A DNA stretch of 64,000 nucleotides from Cedecea neteri. GTDB taxonomy: Bacteria > Pseudomonadota > Gammaproteobacteria > Enterobacterales > Enterobacteriaceae. The translations under genes and the position numbers were made by a program. The notes beneath the pieces are model-generated. The model saw nothing but the letters and a program-made list of their open reading frames with translations, searched no databases and had not been told where the DNA came from. Below are positions 51,245 to 59,859 of the stretch, piece by piece; within the stretch, counting starts at the first letter, position 1; every line of letters begins with the position of its first letter. The stretch lies in the NCBI RefSeq assembly GCF_000757825.1, contig NZ_CP009451.1:806001-870000 (forward strand), given 5' to 3'.

Positions 51245-52065
51245 GGCTCGTCCCTGGCGTCGGCATGCAGCGGGTCGAGCACCTTTTGCAGAAAACGGCG
51301 CGCGCGCGGATGCTGCGGCGAGCGGAAAAACTGCTCCGGCGGGGCCTGTTCGAGAATGGCCCCGCCGTCAATAAACACCACGCGATCGGCTATTTCACGC
51401 GCGAACTGCATCTCATGCGTCACCACAATCATGGTAATACCGCTGTGGGCGAGATCCTTCATCACCTGCAGAACTTCGCCGATCATCTCCGGGTCGAGCG
51501 CCGAGGTCGGCTCATCAAACAGGATTATTTGCGGTGAAGATGCCAGCGCCCTGGCAATGGCGACGCGCTGCTGCTGCCCGCCGGAAAGCTGCGCCGGATA
51601 ATGCTGAGCTTTTTCAGCCAGGCCAACCCGAGCCAGAAGCGCCAGAGCCTGCTGATGTGCTTCCTCACGCTTCCAGCCGTGAACGTGGGTTAGCGACAGC
51701 GTAATGTTTTGCTCGGCCGTCAGATGGGCGTAAAGGTTGAACTGCTGGAAAACAAAACCGATCCGGCTTCGCAGGCGGCGAAGTGCGCTGCTGCTTAACC
51801 GTCGGGTGGGTTTCCCGTCGATATAAATATCGCCGTCGCTGAGGGTTTCGAGCTGGTTGATTAACCTTATTAACGTTGACTTACCCGAACCGGAGGGGCC
51901 GCAAATCGCCACCACTTCACCGGCCAGGATAGTCAGGTCAATGTCGCGCAGGACGGGGGTATCAGCGTAGCTTTTGCTCGCTTTGCGGAATTCCACGCTG
52001 GCGGACTGCAGATGCAAAAAATCCGCAGCCGAAGCTGCGGACAAATGAGGCGGTCTTTTAAACAT
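51241..52065 (-). CDS. Polar amino acid ABC transporter ATP-binding subunit
   Basis: A GlnQ/HisP-type ATPase of up to 274 residues: Walker A GPSGSGKST, Q-loop VFQQFNLY, signature LSGGQQQR, Walker B IILFDEPTSALDPE and switch VTHEM. The longest frame starts at the ATG 52065, one base after the binding-protein stop, but gives about 30 extra amino-terminal residues (LSAASAADFLHLQ) encoded by a terminator hairpin. A TTG or the GTG in SVEFRKASKSY would give the usual family start, so the true start is uncertain. Confidence 0.9.
   Translation of the reverse strand: MFKRPPHLSAASAADFLHLQSASVEFRKASKSYADTPVLRDIDLTILAGEVVAICGPSGSGKSTLIRLINQLETLSDGDIYIDGKPTRRLSSSALRRLRSRIGFVFQQFNLYAHLTAEQNITLSLTHVHGWKREEAHQQALALLARVGLAEKAQHYPAQLSGGQQQRVAIARALASSPQIILFDEPTSALDPEMIGEVLQVMKDLAHSGITMIVVTHEMQFAREIADRVVFIDGGAILEQAPPEQFFRSPQHPRARRFLQKVLDPLHADARDEP
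52016..52041 (-). terminator. Intra-operon terminator/attenuator after the binding-protein gene
   Basis: On the minus strand TCCGCAGC-TTCG-GCTGCGGA, an 8-bp perfect stem with a stable tetraloop, is followed by six T. It begins 26 bases after the binding-protein stop and lies within the annotated start of the ATPase gene. It would limit transcription of the ATPase and permeases relative to the binding protein. Confidence 0.75.
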
Positions 52066-52066
52066 A

Positions 52067-52924
52067 TTATTTGGCTACAATTTTAAAGCTGCGCGGCTGC
52101 GGAGTTTTGCTCTCAGGGCCAAACCAGGCGTTATAAATTTGCTCCGCCTGGCCGTTTTGCTCCAGCTTCACCAGCTCGTCGTTAACCGCTTTCAAAAGGG
52201 AAGCCTCCCCTTTTTTCACGCCAACGCCAATCTCTTCCTTACTCAACAAGTCCGGCAGGATTTTAAACTTCGCCTTATCCGGCGCTTCGGCCAGCAGCCC
52301 GGCAAGAATAGTGCTGTCCTGGGTGATAGCCTGGACGTTACCGTTGCGCAGCGCGGTAAAGGCCAGCGGGATATCATCATAAGAAAGCACTCGAATTGAC
52401 GGGAAACGCTGCACCAGCGCCTGTTCTCCGGTGGTGCCTTTTACCGCACCCACGCGTCCTTTCGCGTAGTCATCAAGCTTATCCGGCCCGGAAGCCGGGA
52501 CCAGGAACTGCTGCCCGGTGACAAAATACGGGGTAGAGAAATCCACCACCTGGGCACGCTCCGGCGTAATGGTGATATCCGCGACGATTAAATCGACCTT
52601 CCCGGACTGCAGCAGCGGAATGCGGTTCGCCGGGTTGGTCGCCACCAGCTCAAGCTTAACGCCTAATGATTTTGCCAGCGCTTTCGCGAAATCAACGTCA
52701 TAGCCCACGATATCGTGCGTTTTAGCATCTATGGAGCCAAAAGGTGGATTAGCGTCAAAAGTGGCAACTTTAACGACTCCGGCTTTTTGAATATCCGCCA
52801 GCTGGTCTGCGTGAACCACGGCGGAGGTCAGGCCGGACAGGGCCAGAACCAAAGCGGAGAGCGTTAATTTACGCTGCGTTATACTGTGTGAAGCTGTGTG
52901 CGTGAAAGCCTTTACCTGTGCCAT
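52067..52924 (-). CDS. Polar amino acid ABC transporter periplasmic binding protein
   Basis: A 285-residue family 3 solute-binding protein with a long signal sequence (hydrophobic LTLSALVLALSGLTSAVVHA). The mature protein has VKVATFDANPPFGSID, GYDVDFAKALAKSLGV, VDLIVADITITPERAQ and VDFSTPYFVTGQ, the ligand-contact segments for the alpha-carboxyl and amino groups. A glutamate/aspartate/glutamine or cystine-type ligand is possible; sequence does not decide. AAGGAAAA precedes the ATG. It is the first gene of the operon. Confidence 0.92.
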   Translation of the reverse strand: MAQVKAFTHTASHSITQRKLTLSALVLALSGLTSAVVHADQLADIQKAGVVKVATFDANPPFGSIDAKTHDIVGYDVDFAKALAKSLGVKLELVATNPANRIPLLQSGKVDLIVADITITPERAQVVDFSTPYFVTGQQFLVPASGPDKLDDYAKGRVGAVKGTTGEQALVQRFPSIRVLSYDDIPLAFTALRNGNVQAITQDSTILAGLLAEAPDKAKFKILPDLLSKEEIGVGVKKGEASLLKAVNDELVKLEQNGQAEQIYNAWFGPESKTPQPRSFKIVAK

Positions 52925-53164
52925 TGATTTTCCTTGTTATCCCGTCTGTGAGCGAGCTATGTCCTTACGCTCGCACAAGCGCCGTCACCTCGCCAATGCT
53001 TAATCCTGCATTGCATATGCAGAAAACATATTAGTTAAAACAGGGTTAAATCTTTTACTTATAGATTTAACAAATAATTAAGTTAAGTGATTATTTTAAA
53101 AATAAAAAATGCCCCGTTTCAGGCATAAATTTGTGACTGAGGCGGTAGTTTTCAGATCCGGTGG

Positions 53165-53191
53165 AAAAGTTCCCCTCCCTCTCGCCGATAA
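53165..53191 (+). promoter_or_regulatory. Sigma-28 (FliA) promoter of the chemoreceptor gene
   Basis: AAAAGTTC, an 11-base spacer and a perfect GCCGATAA fit the FliA consensus TAAAGTTT-N11-GCCGATAA. The start point would be near 53198, 20 bases before the ATG. The rest of the 52925-53164 gap is AT-rich with no gene seen. Confidence 0.88.
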
Positions 53192-53217
53192 GCTTTTCAA
53201 ATAATAGGAGAGGCAAA

Positions 53218-54753
53218 ATGAAATCACTGGCTCACAATTTGTTGCTATTAATTTGCTGTTCGATTTTGATGTCCGCCCTGGTCACCGCCATTTCACTCTA
53301 CGGCAGCCACCGAAGTGCCCAAAGTACCGAAAGCGGCCTGCTGGCAAAGGATTTGATGTCTGACATCAAGCCCGCGCCGGTTTACCTGATTGAGCTGCGC
53401 CTGGTGCTCTCTCGCGTGGTAGAAGGCACGCTCAGCGTCGACCAGGCCGATGCGGAGATCAAACGCCTGAGCACGCAATGGCACCAGCGTGTCGATTACT
53501 GGAAAAGCACTCTGCCACCAGAACTTCAGGCCAACCTGCTCGGAGAACAGTACAAGGCGGGCATGGCGATGATTAAAGATGCCAATGACCTGGTCGAGCT
53601 TATCCGCTCGGGCGCGCCGACCCCGCTGTTTGAAAAGCTGAAAGCGGCCGATAAAGACTTCTTCGCCCATCAGAAAGGCATTGAATCCTTTGTCAAAGCT
53701 TCCGCAGAGTATGCCGATAACGCGGTCGAAAAAGCGCAGCACAGCAGCGCCAACTCGACGCAATGGCAGCTGATTGGCTCAGGCACCGCCGTGTTACTGC
53801 TGCTGGTTGTCGGCTGGTGGGTACACCGCACCATTTTCCGTTCCCTCGGCGGAGAACCGAGTGAAGTGGCCGAAATTGCCAATGCCGTAGCCTGCGGGGA
53901 TCTCACCTGCGAAGTGAAAGTCCGCGACGGCGACAGAACCAGCGTGATGGCGGCGATGGAAACCATGTGCCAGCAGTTAACCATGGTCATCCACCTGGTT
54001 CACGAGAGCAGCAATCAGATCTCCAGCCGCTCCAGCGAAATCGCCAGCGGCAATATTGACCTCGCCTCCCGCACCGAAGAGCAGGCCAGCGCGCTGGAGC
54101 AAACGGCTTCATCAATGGAAGAGATGACCGCCACGGTTAAGCAGAACGCCGAAAATGCCCAGAGCGCCAGCCAGCTGGCTAATACCGCCTCAAGAAGCGC
54201 GGAACAAGGCGGCGCGGTTGTGGCGCAGGTAGTAGAAACCATGGACGGCATTTCAAGCTCGGCCAACAAGATAACCGACATTATTGGCGTCATCGACAGC
54301 ATCGCCTTCCAGACCAACATCCTGGCGCTGAACGCGGCGGTGGAAGCCGCCAGAGCAGGTGACCAGGGCCGCGGTTTTGCAGTCGTTGCAGGCGAGGTTC
54401 GTAGCCTCGCCCAGCGTAGCGCCAGCGCGGCCAAAGAGATCAAAGGCCTGATTGAAGATTCGGTGAATCAGGTAGCCAGCGGCAGTAAACTAGTCAACGA
54501 GGCGGGCAAAACCATCAATACCGTGGTGCAGGACGTGAAACGCGTGGCGGCCCTGATGGTCGAAATCACCCACGCCAGCGACGAGCAAAGCAGCGGCATT
54601 GAGCAGGTAAGCACCGCCATCAGCCAGATGGATGTCACCACCCAGCAAAACGCGGCGATGGTGAATCAGGCTTCAGAAGCCGCCGAGTCGCTATTGGCAC
54701 AAACCTACGAACTGAATACAGCTGTTTCCCAGTTTAAGCTGGCTAGTCTGTAA
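53218..54753 (+). CDS. Methyl-accepting chemotaxis protein
   Basis: A 511-residue chemoreceptor: membrane helix at residues 8-28, a periplasmic four-helix-bundle ligand domain to about 180 (TarH-like length), a second helix (TAVLLLLVVGWWVHRTIF), HAMP, then the signalling domain with the invariant hairpin AFQTNILALNAAVEAARAGD and GRGFAVVAGEVRSLAQRS. It ends QFKLASL without the NWETF-type CheR/CheB tether. AGGAGAGGC precedes the ATG at 53218. It may report on ligands of the neighbouring transporter, but this is inference. Its end overlaps nimR by 11 bases. Confidence 0.93.
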   Translation: MKSLAHNLLLLICCSILMSALVTAISLYGSHRSAQSTESGLLAKDLMSDIKPAPVYLIELRLVLSRVVEGTLSVDQADAEIKRLSTQWHQRVDYWKSTLPPELQANLLGEQYKAGMAMIKDANDLVELIRSGAPTPLFEKLKAADKDFFAHQKGIESFVKASAEYADNAVEKAQHSSANSTQWQLIGSGTAVLLLLVVGWWVHRTIFRSLGGEPSEVAEIANAVACGDLTCEVKVRDGDRTSVMAAMETMCQQLTMVIHLVHESSNQISSRSSEIASGNIDLASRTEEQASALEQTASSMEEMTATVKQNAENAQSASQLANTASRSAEQGGAVVAQVVETMDGISSSANKITDIIGVIDSIAFQTNILALNAAVEAARAGDQGRGFAVVAGEVRSLAQRSASAAKEIKGLIEDSVNQVASGSKLVNEAGKTINTVVQDVKRVAALMVEITHASDEQSSGIEQVSTAISQMDVTTQQNAAMVNQASEAAESLLAQTYELNTAVSQFKLASL

Positions 54754-55543
54754 AATAGTCGCCGGCCAGGGTGCTCAGATAGCGCCCTGGCGTGGTGCCG
54801 AGCGCCTTTTTAAACATGGTGATAAACGCCGTGGTGGAGTCATAGCCCAGCGACTCCGCCACGTTTTGCACCGTCATTCCGCCAATTAACAGGCGCAGGG
54901 CAACGATAAGCTGCATCTGCTGCCGCCAGCGTAAAAAACTCAGCCCCGTCTCTTTCACCACCAGCCTCGCGAGGTTGCGCTCGCTCATCGCCATGTCCCC
55001 GGCCCACTGCGCAAGCGTCTTTTTCTCCTTCATATCCTTCGCCATGCTGTCCGCCATCGCGCGGATTTTCGGGTGCGAAGAAATCGGCAGCTGCAGCTGC
55101 TCGACCGGCTGATGAGGCAGTTCATCGAACAGCACCTGAACCAGACGCTGAATAGCCGCGCAGCCGAGATTTTCGTGAGGAACGTTGGACAGGCGCAGGA
55201 TAAGCTCCCGCACCAGCGGGGAAATTTTCAGCGCGCAACACTCCTGCGGCATCTTGACCGCGTCCGGCTCAATAAATAAAAAGCACAGCCGCGCGTCCGC
55301 CGTTACCCGGTTGCTGTGCGGCATTTGCCCCGGTACCCAAACCGCATACTGCGGCGGCACCATCCACATTGAGTTGGTCACTTCGCTGGTAATGCCGCCG
55401 TGCAGCGCCAGAATAAGCTGCCCTTTGCGGTGGGTATGGATGGGCTTTTCGTCATAGGTTTGCGCGGCGCGAATGCGAAAGGCCAGCGCGGGCGTCACGA
55501 TGCTGTCCGGGTCAAAGCCTTCGAGATCCAGGTCACGTTCCAT
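54743..55543 (-). CDS. nimR: AraC-family regulator NimR (YeaM)
   Basis: A 266-residue regulator: amino-terminal cupin-like sensor (PIHTHRKGQLILALHGGITSE and PPQYAVWVPGQMPHS) and two C-terminal helix-turn-helix units (SERNLARLVVKETGLSFLRW and VQNVAESLGYDSTTAFITMF). It corresponds to E. coli YeaM/NimR, which represses the divergent nimT and responds to 2-nitroimidazole. The divergent arrangement with nimT is preserved. Confidence 0.93.
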   Translation of the reverse strand: MERDLDLEGFDPDSIVTPALAFRIRAAQTYDEKPIHTHRKGQLILALHGGITSEVTNSMWMVPPQYAVWVPGQMPHSNRVTADARLCFLFIEPDAVKMPQECCALKISPLVRELILRLSNVPHENLGCAAIQRLVQVLFDELPHQPVEQLQLPISSHPKIRAMADSMAKDMKEKKTLAQWAGDMAMSERNLARLVVKETGLSFLRWRQQMQLIVALRLLIGGMTVQNVAESLGYDSTTAFITMFKKALGTTPGRYLSTLAGDYFTD

Positions 55544-55641
55544 AGCATGTCCGAATTTAGCGATAATCTGTCATTTTAGCTTGATTCGTAAAAAGGCAGA
55601 AGCGTGTATCTTTGCCTTACCGTTTTTCAGGACACAGACAT

Positions 55642-56844
55642 ATGACCTCCACGACTTCAGCGAGCAAGAAGAGCCGCATTCTGCTTCTGCTCGGCATTCT
55701 GATGATTGCCACCACCCTGCGCGTAACCTTTACCGGTGCAGCACCTCTGCTGGACATGGTGCGAGATGCACTTTCGCTGTCCACCGCGCAAATTGGTATT
55801 CTTACCACCCTGCCCCTGCTAGCCTTTGCGGTTGTTTCTCCACTTGCAGCCGGGATTGCCCGCCGCTTCGGCACCGAGCGCAGCCTGTTTGGTGCGTTGC
55901 TGATCATCTGCGCCGGTATCGCTTTGCGTTCCGCCGGCCACGCCGCGTTTCTGTATATCGGCACGGCCATCATCGGCTGCGGGATAGCCATGGGCAACGT
56001 GCTGCTGCCCAGCCTGCTTAAGCGCGACTTCCCCGGCCAGGTCGCCAAACTCACCGGCGCCTATTCGCTGACGATGGGCGTTGCCGCCGCGCTGGGCTCT
56101 GTGATGGTGGTGCCGATTGCCCTGCATGGTTTTGGCTGGTCCGGCGCGATGCTGTCGCTGATGGTTTTCCCGCTGCTGGCGCTGATTGTCTGGCTGCCTC
56201 AGTTGGGCAGCAGTACCGTGATGAACCTTTCCGGCAACCCCGCGCTGCACAGCCGCGGCATCTGGTCCTCCCCGCTGGCCTGGCAGGTTACGCTGTATCT
56301 CGGCATTAACTCGCTGGTGTATTACGTGATTATCGGCTGGCTGCCTTCGATTCTGATCAGCCACGGCTACAACGAGGCCGAAGCCGGGTCGATACACGGT
56401 ATTCTGCAGCTCGCCACCGCCATTCCTGGGCTGTTTGTCGGCCTGATCCTCAGCCGCCTGAAAGACCAGCGCGGGATTGCCGCCCTGATGGCGCTGCTTT
56501 GGTGTATGGCGACGCTCGGCCTGTGGCTGCTGCCGGCCTTCTCTATCTTCTGGGTATCGCTGGGCGGCTTTGGCTCCGGCGCAGCCATGATCCTTGGCCT
56601 CTCGTTTATAGGTATGCGCACCGGTTCCGCGCATCAGGCGGCGGCGCTGTCCGGTATGGCGCAGTGCGTGGGCTATCTTCTTGCCGCCTTCGGCCCGCCG
56701 GTGATGGGTAAAATCCATGATGTTACGGGCAGTTGGGCGATCCCGCTGCTGGGCTGCGCGCTACTTTCGGTCGTCATGGGCGTCTTTGGGGCTTATGCTG
56801 GTCGCCAGAAAGAGATTGGCGTGGCGGAGAAAGCCCCCGCCTGA
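55642..56844 (+). CDS. nimT: 2-nitroimidazole exporter NimT (YeaN), MFS
   Basis: A 400-residue major facilitator of the cyanate/nitroimidazole (CynX/NimT) group with twelve membrane segments. It shares GILMIATTLRVTFTGAAPLLD, KRDFPGQVAKLTGAYSLTMG and GINSLVYYVIIGWLP with E. coli YeaN. The start is the ATG at 55642; upstream in-frame codons are not conserved. The 98-base gap to nimR presumably holds the shared operator. Confidence 0.93.
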   Translation: MTSTTSASKKSRILLLLGILMIATTLRVTFTGAAPLLDMVRDALSLSTAQIGILTTLPLLAFAVVSPLAAGIARRFGTERSLFGALLIICAGIALRSAGHAAFLYIGTAIIGCGIAMGNVLLPSLLKRDFPGQVAKLTGAYSLTMGVAAALGSVMVVPIALHGFGWSGAMLSLMVFPLLALIVWLPQLGSSTVMNLSGNPALHSRGIWSSPLAWQVTLYLGINSLVYYVIIGWLPSILISHGYNEAEAGSIHGILQLATAIPGLFVGLILSRLKDQRGIAALMALLWCMATLGLWLLPAFSIFWVSLGGFGSGAAMILGLSFIGMRTGSAHQAAALSGMAQCVGYLLAAFGPPVMGKIHDVTGSWAIPLLGCALLSVVMGVFGAYAGRQKEIGVAEKAPA

Positions 56845-56867
56845 AGCGATAAACAAGGGAGGATCGA

Positions 56868-57608
56868 ATGAAACCATCGGCACCGCAGAACATTTTTGAT
56901 GACCCGGTATTCTTTGAAAATTACCGTCAGCTACGCGAACAGGACTCCGGCCTTAACGGGCTGCTGGAAATTCCCGAGCTATATTCCCTGCTGCCTGCGC
57001 TGGATGGCCTGAAGATCCTCGACCTTGGCTGCGGCTTTGGCGACTTTGCCCGCTTCGCGCGCACGCACGGCGCGGCAAGCGTTACCGGCTTCGACATTTC
57101 AGAAAAAATGCTGGCGCAGGCGCGCGCCGCGACCCAGGACGAAAACATTCGCTACCACCACTTGCCGCTGGAGCAGTTCACGGCGTCTGAGGAATCCTCG
57201 GATCTGGCTATTTCGTCGCTGGCGCTGCACTACATCGAAGATTTTGCCCGCCTGAGCAGCAGTGTCTTTGCCGCCTTAAAACCCGGCGGGCAGTTTCTCT
57301 TTTCCGTTGAGCACCCGATGTGTACCGCTTTCCCGGTGGGCTGGCAGCCGTATAAAGAAGAGGTTATCTGGCCGGTCAACCACTACCATCAGCAAGGTCT
57401 GCGTCATACCAGCTGGTTCGTGGAGGACGTGCAGAAATATCACCGCACCACGGAAACCTATGTGAATACCCTGCTCGACAGCGGGTTTGCCCTCACCCGA
57501 ATGCTCGAAACCAAGCCCACAGAGGAAACTCTGGCGCAGCATCCCCGGCTGGCAAAAGAGATGCGCCGCCCGGCCTTTTTAATTCTTCGGGCGACAAAGC
57601 CTCGTTAA
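56868..57608 (+). CDS. Class I SAM-dependent methyltransferase
   Basis: A 246-residue methyltransferase with motif I ILDLGCGFGDFARFARTHGA, acidic ribose contact GFDISEKML and a motif around DLAISSLALHYIEDF. The C-terminal part (FSVEHPMCTAFPVGW and HHR-like YHQQGLRHTSWFVEDV) is typical of a widespread bacterial methyltransferase group of unknown substrate. AGGGAGGATCG precedes the ATG, 23 bases after nimT, so it may share that transcript. Confidence 0.88.
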   Translation: MKPSAPQNIFDDPVFFENYRQLREQDSGLNGLLEIPELYSLLPALDGLKILDLGCGFGDFARFARTHGAASVTGFDISEKMLAQARAATQDENIRYHHLPLEQFTASEESSDLAISSLALHYIEDFARLSSSVFAALKPGGQFLFSVEHPMCTAFPVGWQPYKEEVIWPVNHYHQQGLRHTSWFVEDVQKYHRTTETYVNTLLDSGFALTRMLETKPTEETLAQHPRLAKEMRRPAFLILRATKPR

Positions 57609-57692
57609 AGAGAAGGCCCGCTGTGCTGATTTAAGACAGAACCGTGCCTCGCTTTATGTCCGGCGCTGACTTAACCCGCAGCTTCTTGTTTT

Positions 57693-57730
57693 CCCCCTCG
57701 CCCCTCTGGGGAGAGGGTTGGGGTGAGGGG
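57693..57730. repeat. Dispersed intergenic hairpin element, copy B
   Basis: CCCCTCGCCCCTCT...AGAGGG...GTGAGGGG is a shortened relative of the element at 24857-24905, with a 6-base deletion in one arm. Again it lies between convergent genes. Confidence 0.65.
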
Positions 57731-57741
57731 CCTTTCTGGTT

Positions 57742-58449
57742 TTATCTCTCAGCAGCAGCGAGGAATGCCTCAACCAGCGGGGAAGGTTTACCTTTGAGCG
57801 CATTGCGTTCGTGCTGGAACAGCGTGGCCACAAAGAACGGGTGCCCCTGAAGTTCAACCGCGCGAATCTCGCCCTGTTTATCCCAGCCGGTCGGCTTCAG
57901 CGGCTCATCGGCAAGCACGGTGGCAAACAGCTCCGCGATACCGTAATTGCAGTGGTAGCCCTCTTCAATTTCCGTCTCACCATAGGCACGCCCGACAATG
58001 GAGTCGGCCAGCAGCGCGATCTTGTCTGAAACTTCCACCAGCGAACAACTGAGGCGGCCAATCACCAGGCGCCCTTCGCTGGCGGTTTCCGCGTGGCCCG
58101 CATCTTTCCACCCCAGTACGTTACGTGCATATTCAACCACCGCATACTGGAACCCGGCGCAGGTGCCCAGGAAAGGCACGCCGTTTTCACGCGCAAAGCG
58201 GATCGCAAGATAAGCCGCGTCTTCATTCAGATAAGGGCTCGACGGCACGCACCAGATAGCATCGTAGCCCACGAGATCTTCATCGCTGGTCACTTCCAGC
58301 GAGGAGAGCCAGTCATAATCCGCGCTAACGCCAAGGGTAGCAGCCGCATTATCTAACGCCTGAGGAATGGCCTGATGAGCAATCACCGCCGGGTTATAAT
58401 CGCCGATAAGCGCAATACGTAAAGTGGACTTCAGCTGTGTGTCTGACAT
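57742..58449 (-). CDS. CTP-synthase-like class I glutamine amidotransferase domain protein
   Basis: A 235-residue protein related to the C-terminal amidotransferase half of CTP synthase (COG0504) but without the synthetase half. It starts with the RIALIGDYNP segment; the nucleophile elbow is GTCAGFQ with Cys97. Where CTP synthase has F-His-Pro-Glu, this protein reads F-Gln212-His213-Glu214, so the catalytic histidine is shifted by one position. It may be a non-glutaminase. The ATG at 58449 follows AAGGCC; a long upstream extension is unlikely. Function is unknown. Confidence 0.8.
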   Translation of the reverse strand: MSDTQLKSTLRIALIGDYNPAVIAHQAIPQALDNAAATLGVSADYDWLSSLEVTSDEDLVGYDAIWCVPSSPYLNEDAAYLAIRFARENGVPFLGTCAGFQYAVVEYARNVLGWKDAGHAETASEGRLVIGRLSCSLVEVSDKIALLADSIVGRAYGETEIEEGYHCNYGIAELFATVLADEPLKPTGWDKQGEIRAVELQGHPFFVATLFQHERNALKGKPSPLVEAFLAAAER

Positions 58450-58612
58450 GCTTTGGTTGGCCTTATGTTTGAGGGGAGAGAACAACATAAGGAATGATAG
58501 AGTAGGCTGTTTACTCCGCGCTGACAACCGCAAAAATTGGCAGGCCTTAGCCCCTATCCGGCAAGGCAAACAATGTAGTAACGTGTTGAGTTCACTTCGT
58601 CGATAAAAAACA

Positions 58613-59116
58613 ATGAAAGCAAAAATACTGGTTAGCGCCTGCCTGATGGGGTTCAAAGTCCGCTATAACGGCAGCGAAAAGTCGCAGACTGGCGCGGCCC
58701 TCGCCCGCCTGCAGGATGAAGGCCGCCTGGTTATCCACTGCCCTGAACTCGCGGCCGGGCTTCCAACGCCGCGTCTTCCCGCAGAGCTTAGCGGAGGCGA
58801 CGGTGAAGCCGCATTTCTCGGCCGTGCCGCCATTCTGGAAAGCGACGGCAAAGACGTCACCGAACCTTATCTTCTTGCCGCCTGGCTCGCGCTGCAAACC
58901 GCCAGGGAGAATAACTGTCGCTTTGCTATTCTTACCGACGGCAGCCCGACCTGCGGCAGCCAGAAAATCTACGATGGCCGCTTTGCAGGCAAAACGATAC
59001 CGGGTCAGGGGGTAGCGGCAGCGCTGTTGCGCCAGCACGGCATAGAAGTCTTTGCCGAGCATCAGATCCCGCTGTTGCTGAGCAGGCTGGAGGAAGTCGA
59101 TAAGGAGCAGGTATGA
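58613..59116 (+). CDS. DUF523 family protein
   Basis: A 167-residue cytosolic protein with the DUF523 pattern: start ILVSACLMGFKVRYNGSEK, then VIHCPELAAGLPTPRLP and ILTDGSPTCGSQKIYDG. Three conserved cysteines (Cys10, Cys43 and the one in SPTCGS) suggest metal or cluster binding, but no function is established. Its stop overlaps the yeaO start by four bases (ATGA), so the two are translationally coupled. Confidence 0.88.
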   Translation: MKAKILVSACLMGFKVRYNGSEKSQTGAALARLQDEGRLVIHCPELAAGLPTPRLPAELSGGDGEAAFLGRAAILESDGKDVTEPYLLAAWLALQTARENNCRFAILTDGSPTCGSQKIYDGRFAGKTIPGQGVAAALLRQHGIEVFAEHQIPLLLSRLEEVDKEQV

Positions 59117-59463
59117 TCCGCTGTAAACGAGTTTATGAAGCCCCCGATAAGGATGACGGCTACCGGGTGCTGGTTGACAGGCTTTGGCCGCGCGGGATGA
59201 AAAAAAGCGACCTGCGCTACGACGAATGGCCGAAGGCACTGGCGCCCTCAAATGAGCTGCGTAAAGCCTTTCACGGCGAAACAATCGATTTCGCCGCCTT
59301 CAGCGAGAGCTACAGGCAAGAGCTTGCACAGAATCTGGACGCCGCCAGAACGCTTGCCCGACACGGTGATGACGGCACCCTGACGCTGCTATACGGCTCA
59401 AAAAATACCAACCAGAACCATGCGCTGGTGCTGGCTGACTTTTTACGCCACTGCCGGGATTAA
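59113..59463 (+). CDS. yeaO: YeaO, DUF488 family protein
   Basis: A 116-residue protein matching E. coli YeaO (115): CKRVYEAPDKDDGYRVLVDR, LWPRGMKKSDLRYDEW, KALAPSNELRKAFHG and LLYGSKNTNQNHALVL. DUF488 function is unknown. It is coupled to the DUF523 gene here, whereas in E. coli it follows yeaN. Its end overlaps the convergent 59460 gene by four bases. Confidence 0.92.
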   Translation: MIRCKRVYEAPDKDDGYRVLVDRLWPRGMKKSDLRYDEWPKALAPSNELRKAFHGETIDFAAFSESYRQELAQNLDAARTLARHGDDGTLTLLYGSKNTNQNHALVLADFLRHCRD

Positions 59464-59765
59464 TAGCTGAGGTGCAGCTCGTCTTCCTGCGGGGAAAAAT
59501 CTTTATCCAGCGGCATTAAATGCTCGGCGCGCACAAATGCGTAGCCCTGCCGGCCGTCAAAGGCGATAACTTCGCCGGTCACCAGCCACAGCGGGTAGTT
59601 AGCCTCCAGCGGTAGCTGCGTCACCACACCCGTCACCGGGTTAACAAAACGCTCGCCCGGTTGGCACAGACCAAACAGCTCGACCGCCTTACCAATATTC
59701 ACCCGCCCGGCTGCGGTACGGGCGCCAATGACCATCGCCAGGCTGCCCGGTTTTAATTGAAACAT
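59460..59765 (-). CDS. Uncharacterised 101-residue protein
   Basis: I do not recognise this protein. The ATG at 59765 follows GAGGGGAG; the product starts MFQLKPGSLAMVIGARTAAG and has a small beta-rich look (VIGART, VNIGKAVELFG, PLWLVTGEVIAFDG), ending EDELHLSY. No signal peptide or membrane segment is seen. The good ribosome site, correct codon use and tidy overlap with yeaO argue that it is a real gene. It could be a small SH3-like or regulatory protein, but no function is claimed. Confidence 0.65.
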   Translation of the reverse strand: MFQLKPGSLAMVIGARTAAGRVNIGKAVELFGLCQPGERFVNPVTGVVTQLPLEANYPLWLVTGEVIAFDGRQGYAFVRAEHLMPLDKDFSPQEDELHLSY

Positions 59766-59859
59766 CTCTGCTCCCCTCACTTTTTTTGCCGCGAGATCAG
59801 AACATTCCTGGCACAAAAAGTAAACGGTATAACCGCCAGATACTGAGATTTTTCTTAAT

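Noticed and set aside
55819..56718. A 299-codon open frame antisense to nimT
   Set aside because: It is a mirror frame of a conserved transporter, with low-complexity His/Gln/Arg composition and no ribosome site.
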